DNA of 64,000 nucleotides from Linepithema humile (taxonomy: Eukaryota > Arthropoda > Insecta > Hymenoptera > Formicidae): NCBI RefSeq assembly GCF_040581485.1, contig NC_090129.1, positions 7,240,501 through 7,304,500 of the forward strand, read 5' to 3'. Position numbers and translations under genes: made by a program. Below are positions 58,650 to 64,000 of this stretch, piece after piece; the stretch's first letter is position 1, and each line of letters opens with the position of its first letter. The notes under the pieces are model-generated. The model worked only from the letters and a program-made list of their open reading frames with translations. It made no database searches and had not been told where the DNA came from.

Positions 58650-61060
58650 TCGACCCGGACGGTATCATCGCGGACGCTCGTCATTGCTGGAAATGCGTAA
58701 ATCTTAATTGGCTTGCGTCGGGACGTGCTTGCAACACGTAGCAAGTAACCGCGCCGCGGACGACAGCCGTCCGGAGCGGGCGAACTAAATTCACGCTGGG
58801 AACTTATTCCGGCAGAATGACGAAGCGGCCGAAACAGAGTCACGTATCTCGCGGCAATTTAATTAAGCCGTCGCGCTCGCGATATATTCCGGCGTTGATT
58901 AAGCTGTTTTCAGCAAACGTCGATACGCATTTTTATCCGTACTGATTGCCGCTGCATTTGCGACGTGCCAGCTTATCTTTTTCACAAATGTTTACTGAAA
59001 CGTTACAAAGCTGTTCCTAAATTTCCGCGGTAGTTTTGCTTTTTGTGCAGTTTTATTTTCGTGCAACGGAAAATTCAATATGTAAATTGTAAAAATAAAG
59101 ATTCCTTAACAGGATTTTTTCAAATTTGTTCATTTTGCGTAATGTTACAATATTTTTACACAGAAAAATATTCATATAGGAAAAAATGGAAACATTCTAT
59201 ATATTATATATATCCTTCACGAATGCGATATTTGCAAAATAGAGAATGTAAAAAAATCTGCCCTTTTTCAACATATAACTCATTTACAATCTACTACATT
59301 TATAAAAATAATTTAACGCTGGATGCAAGACTAAAAAATTTTCGAAACTGTATCTGTCCACTGAAACGAGCTTTTAATTAAATAATATATTTTTCTCTTA
59401 TGTACTAATAAACTTTGTAACAGCAAATCATACTGTTTAAATTGTTTATATAAGATATTACATCTTTCAATTAAAGAACAAAAATAGAATTCTCCTAAGA
59501 AAATTATTTCTGTTAAAGAAAATATTTTCTCATTAAAAAGAAAGTTTAAGTGTAATCCTACGATAATGCTTGCGCAATTAAATGTATACTGAAATTTTTC
59601 TTGCATCCCCTTTGAATAATCTCGAGCATAATTTGCACTAGGCATGTTGATTATATCAAATTTGCATTTAAATATGCTCGGATTGCAACTTCCTGCAGCA
59701 TTCGGAACGGAAATGAAAGCATAGCGCAGGCCGTCAGTTTCGATGCTTGGGTGCCGCACCAGCGATAATTAGCACGCATTTAGCGGCATTTCGCTTGTCC
59801 AAAATCGGCTAACAGATATACTGAGAAACAAATGAGCTTTGTACGAGACGTGATAATTAAGCGGTTTATCTCGATTAATTCCAGATAATTAATTACGCTT
59901 GGCAATTAGTCCAATTGCTGCGACTGTCCAGCGCAACATGAGTGGCGGGGCCCTACTCTTCGTCTCTGTTCCCCGCAATTGCAGTCGGCGAAACCGCGAC
60001 AACTGCACCGTCCTTACAGCTTCGACGCTCCACGGATTTTGCTAGTCGCCCTGAATCGCTAAAATTGCCTCGTAAACACCGACAGAACCGGACTTAAGCG
60101 TTTCCCCAGTTACATTTCCACTTGGAACCGCGACCCCAATTTAAGCCGTCATCTACATTTTATTACGCAATAAGCAACCGACGAGCGTAAATTACGACGC
60201 AAATATTCTCTTGAATTTGTCTTGTTTTAAATGCAAGGAAAATTTCCCGGTTTAGTGTTGGCGTAGTGATTTTGTCGTCGGAATTACACGATTTAAACTT
60301 ACGCGTTAGATTCTCCGATAGTGGAGAACAATGTGAACAGTGAAACTTTTGAGTGAAAGAAATTAAGTTTGGGCAGTTTAAGTTTCGACGCGCTTCCGCT
60401 CCGCGACTTCGCCTCCGTAAATTTGACAATAATCCGTCCACCGCTATTGCTGTATTCGTAATTACTCGGAGTTTATCATCACTTGTTTCGCGCCATGTCA
60501 CGGATATAATATTCTAAAGCAACTCGACCTACTTCCAGTAATTACGGACCGTCCGAGCTTTCTTAACCTGCTCGTTTCTCTGACTTCCCATTCCTCAATA
60601 TTCCTCACCATTTTCCCTTCATTTCATGCGCTCCCTTTCTCATCTAACTGTCTAGATGCGACTCGCGTCAAAAGCATCACAAAGCCGGAGAATAAAAAAA
60701 AAAAAGAGCCGGGAAAGAATGAAAAGGGGACGTATAAACAATAAGACAAGAACTTCGAAAAATCATAGCCGGCTGACGGAAACGCATCGGTGCAGCTATC
60801 TCGCATCGAGCTCCGTCGACGGAACTTTTTCTTTTCGCTCACGAGTCTCCGCCTCGTGAGAGAAGTTTCGACGGGCGTTTACCCGGGCGAATTTATCGGC
60901 ATCGCGGTCTATTAACTCGTAATGGCATTAAGTCAACCTGCCGATATCCGATATGCCGTAAAATTATTTTCTGTTCGAGCGCGTTCCGGATTACGCGACA
61001 GCTTCGCGCGGACTGCTTCTTAACCACGCGCTTAATAGCGACCGTAATACGAGCGCACAT
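58650..61060. promoter_or_regulatory. Cluster of GC-balanced islands with TAATTA cores
   Basis: Two large islands (58650-59040 and 59750-61060) around an AT-rich centre. They are CpG-rich, with repeated homeodomain-type words: CAATTTAATTAAGCCG near 58855, GATTAATTCCAGATAATTAA near 59873, and CAATTAGTCCAATTG near 59902. Open frames are short or mutually overlapping. Such dense clusters are typical of conserved non-coding elements around insect developmental genes. The role is inferred and no target gene is visible. Confidence 0.35.
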
Positions 61061-64000
61061 CAGCTATGCTTCATACAAAATAAGGGCAGAGATTAGATGG
61101 AATAAATAAGTCTACAAAACAAGATGTAAATCGAATGGCGCATAAAAATAATATATAAATAACAAGAAGTACACTTATATTGGTGAGATGACAAAAGATG
61201 TGATGAATAAATTATATATGTATACGTTTTATAGATTATTTCCTATACTATTTCATATGCTTATGTTTTAATTCCAATCAATCACAGTGCGTGACACTTC
61301 TTCCATTATTATGAATAAAAATTAGATAGTGAAAATAGAAATTATTCAACCATTTAGAATCACGTCTGATTTAAAATTGATTGCCTTCTTTCCATGCAGA
61401 ACTGTTTCTACGTTGAAAAGAAGCAATAAAAGAGAAGAAATAATGCAGGAACAATCCTGCATTATTATTTTTTTATTTGTAATTCCTCATTGCTTTCTTT
61501 CATTTTTTACAAGAAATACAATCGTTTTATGTCTGTAAAAAAAATGATAAAAATTTAAATTACAAAAAATATATTCTGAGAAAGAAATGTAAACAATTTT
61601 ATAATGTAAATCGTAATAGTGACTAAAAAATTGTTGTAACAGTAACTTGCATTATTTTGGCAGTGATGGCCCCTCGCTAGTTCTACCTCGACATTCCGCT
61701 ATTTCGATATTCCCCGATGAATACAACATCTGCATGGTTTCATCATCAATGTCTAATTCATTAGTAAAAATTCTACCAGCGTATAATTCTCTGTTAGTTC
61801 TGGGTGAAATCCGCTGCTGATTGGTTGACAGACAAGGATTGGTTAGTTGCTACTACGATTAATTCAGCCTTGAGCTGGCGCTAGGAGCGCTTGAATTGAA
61901 AACAAATCAATCCGGTAGAATGAAACGTGGCATGAGAAGCTCCGGGTATCAGAACGCTCGGAAAATCCATTGGCGGGTCACGTACAAAGGAAACGGGAAT
62001 TCCATTTCGCGGAGGAAACCTCTGCCGTCTCCGATGTGCCATTCGGATAATTATTCAGTCACAGCGAGTGCTTTGGACGGTTGCGATCATAGAAAGAGGA
62101 TGATATTTGATTCCGGACGAGAGAAATGCGCTTGCACACTCATATGCTGTTTTAATATCAACTCGTCCGATTTAACGCGATTCACTTCATCTATTTCTCC
62201 AGCATTTCGCCCTTGTAATTACAATATTTTAGTAATTAATAGCTTTCATAACATAGCTCAAATAAAGCAAGATTTTAATCTCGCATTTTAATACGCGTTC
62301 AAAATCGAGCATGGATATTCGCAAAGAAATGACAGGCCGTAGATACACTGACAATAACTTTATAATAATAAATCTTTTATTGAAAACTAAACAGAATCTG
62401 TATGATAATTAGATATACCGACACGGATGTGCATTGCAGCGGCAGATAGACAATTGATTCTCGATTAATTATACTACATACATTTCTGCACGATTCAAAC
62501 TGCTCTGACCAAATCGATGATAGAATTGTATTCCATAAATTGTACATTACCCGTCCTCGGCATATACATTAAAATTATTTTACTTCTCTATGCTTCGCCA
62601 TACATTTGGTTCGCCCGACCGCATTGATCAGCAAACTCACACGAGAGTTGACCATGTTGCAGTCGTGGCACACAAGAAAATCAATGATCGTTTAACTATT
62701 TCAGTACAATCCAATTTTTCTTCGCTCACTACGGAATTGTCGGTAAATTTTTAATTACGTCCCGTGCACGCGCTTCAGTTTAGTTAGTGCTTTCATCGCA
62801 AGTCTGCCCAACCAAAGTACTACTGAACTTTTGTCTGTAAATTTCAGTTCTGAGCGCAAGAGCTCGCAGACAGTAATGGAATGATGTTGGCCTGTTCTTG
62901 CGTCTGTTAGACACTAGAATAGAAATCCCAAATTCTACTGTCTGACATCTTGAATTGTATCTTTGCATTGTCTTTGTATTGCATCTTCCGATATATATAT
63001 ACATATAACTGCCGTTCATTAATGACTTTTTTGTTTGCTTAAAGTAAAACTGTATTTAACATAAAAGATAGAATAGCATATATTACAAATTGTTAATTTA
63101 TTCTTATTCGTAGTACTTTTAATGAACTTTTAGAGTAATGTTTTTTTACTGTAAATGTTTATCTCAAGCATAAACTCCACGAAGCTTCTTAGTAAAATCT
63201 CCTTCTTACATACTTTACATTCTAAAATAAGAGCTGTAAATCCTACTGAACAGCGGAAGAAAATTCTCACTATTTATTCTGCTTTTATGCACATTGTGCT
63301 TCTCTTACTCAGAATTAATTCTGAGGCAATGTAACATTCTTTTAGAAGACATGAAATAAAAATATGACGTATAAGCTATGTATTTTTTTTTTCACTGACG
63401 TTTAAATGTTTCTTTCCTATTACAAATTTTTCTTTCTTAATATAAATCTGAATCTGTTTAAAATATTTAGGATTATTTCTTTCAAAAATTTTATTTTTTG
63501 TGTAAAATCGTTAATTATTGACATTAATAAGATTGAAGCGGTAGTTGAAAATACACAAAATTCAATTTTTTATTATTTGAATTTTTTGAAATTCTTTATA
63601 TCAATTTTACATAAAGGTCTCAAGATGTATGTAGCCCAGGAATAATTTGTATATAATAAAACATAATATAACGTTATCACTTTTTAAAAATAAATTATGA
63701 ATTTTAGAATTTCAATTCTTTTCATTGCAATAATCGTAGATTACAACTACAATTGTAGTAGGAACAAAATATGATTTATCGCAATTTATTATCACAGCAC
63801 CCGTCATGATAAATGAGATTGTCCAGGTGAAAATGTACGTAAATGATAAAATGGATTTGCAAAATACGTGGGACATTTCAGTTTCGGTTCATTCATCAAT
63901 AAACGGCTGTATAATTTAATCTAAACGTGCACTATATTCAGAACAAAAACGGATTATACAGGCATTTATTGATTAAAAATGGGGGAGTTTTCAGCAAATT
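61061..64000. other. AT-rich non-coding stretch with one balanced patch
   Basis: A balanced patch at 61660-62170 includes a 131-codon plus frame (61896-62291) without recognised similarity. A hairpin lies at 61439-61466. The remainder is AT-rich with dense stops. Nothing supported at the right edge. Confidence 0.45.
61439..61466. repeat. Perfect 12-bp hairpin, 4-nt loop
   Basis: AATAATGCAGGA, loop ACAA, TCCTGCATTATT. A perfect stem-loop followed by a T-run on the plus strand. It is too short for a microRNA precursor. Function unknown. Confidence 0.5.

Noticed and set aside
59155..59350. Possible second copy of the 56.4-kb MITE
   Set aside because: Only the left ~30 bases and a few right-end bases resemble it, and the interior is not palindromic.
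61896..62291. 131-codon plus frame
   Set aside because: Length is within chance for a balanced patch. No ATG context, splice sites or family similarity support it.
1..64000. CRISPR arrays, operons, phage or plasmid genes, known microRNAs
   Set aside because: No regularly spaced repeats and no clustered long genes. None of the well-known insect microRNA sequences was noticed on reading.

Overview
This window looks like nuclear DNA from an insect, most likely a hymenopteran such as an ant. That placement is an inference from composition: an AT-rich background in which CpG is not depleted, short islands of balanced base composition, arthropod-style promoter and splice signals, and a 5S rRNA-like sequence of insect type. 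I see no prokaryotic gene organisation and no long uninterrupted protein gene. Almost every open frame above 60 codons is a chance frame in non-coding DNA, so most are left out.

The window reads best as intergenic and/or long-intron DNA with regulatory-looking islands and small transposon relics. The islands, some rich in TAATTA homeodomain-type cores, lie near 2.1-2.6, 7.1-7.7, 13.8-15.1, 23.8-24.4, 30.5-30.9, 33.2-33.6, 39.6-39.9, 41.1-41.7, 52.4-52.7 and 58.6-61.1 kb. The best exon is a 51-nt, frame-preserving microexon on the minus strand at 58069-58119 with very good acceptor and donor sites. A CpG-rich promoter or first-exon candidate on the same strand lies near 41.1-41.7 kb. If both belong to one gene, it runs from high to low coordinates, with 41.6 kb as an internal promoter. 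That link is speculative.

Mobile DNA is mostly small and non-autonomous. At 29.7-30.2 kb a palindromic MITE was split by a 157-bp hAT-like MITE with an exact 8-bp target duplication. At 34.07-34.88 kb an about 810-bp element with about 105-bp terminal inverted repeats abuts the 3' end of a degenerate 5S rRNA copy (34880-35000, minus). At 56.4-56.6 kb a 183-bp near-palindromic MITE is flanked by TA. Unassigned diverged repeats occur at 10.5/10.9 kb, 18.6/19.8 kb (inverted) and 45.9/46.8 kb (direct, framing a purine-rich 700 bp).

The most unusual protein-level signal is on the minus strand at about 43.77-45.13 kb. It is a decayed coding block with protein-like stretches in several frames, interrupted by stops and frame changes. 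One of its segments is duplicated about 510 bp away, with the same reading frame open in both copies. I do not recognise the family. A relic of a transposon, host gene or integrated virus are all possible.
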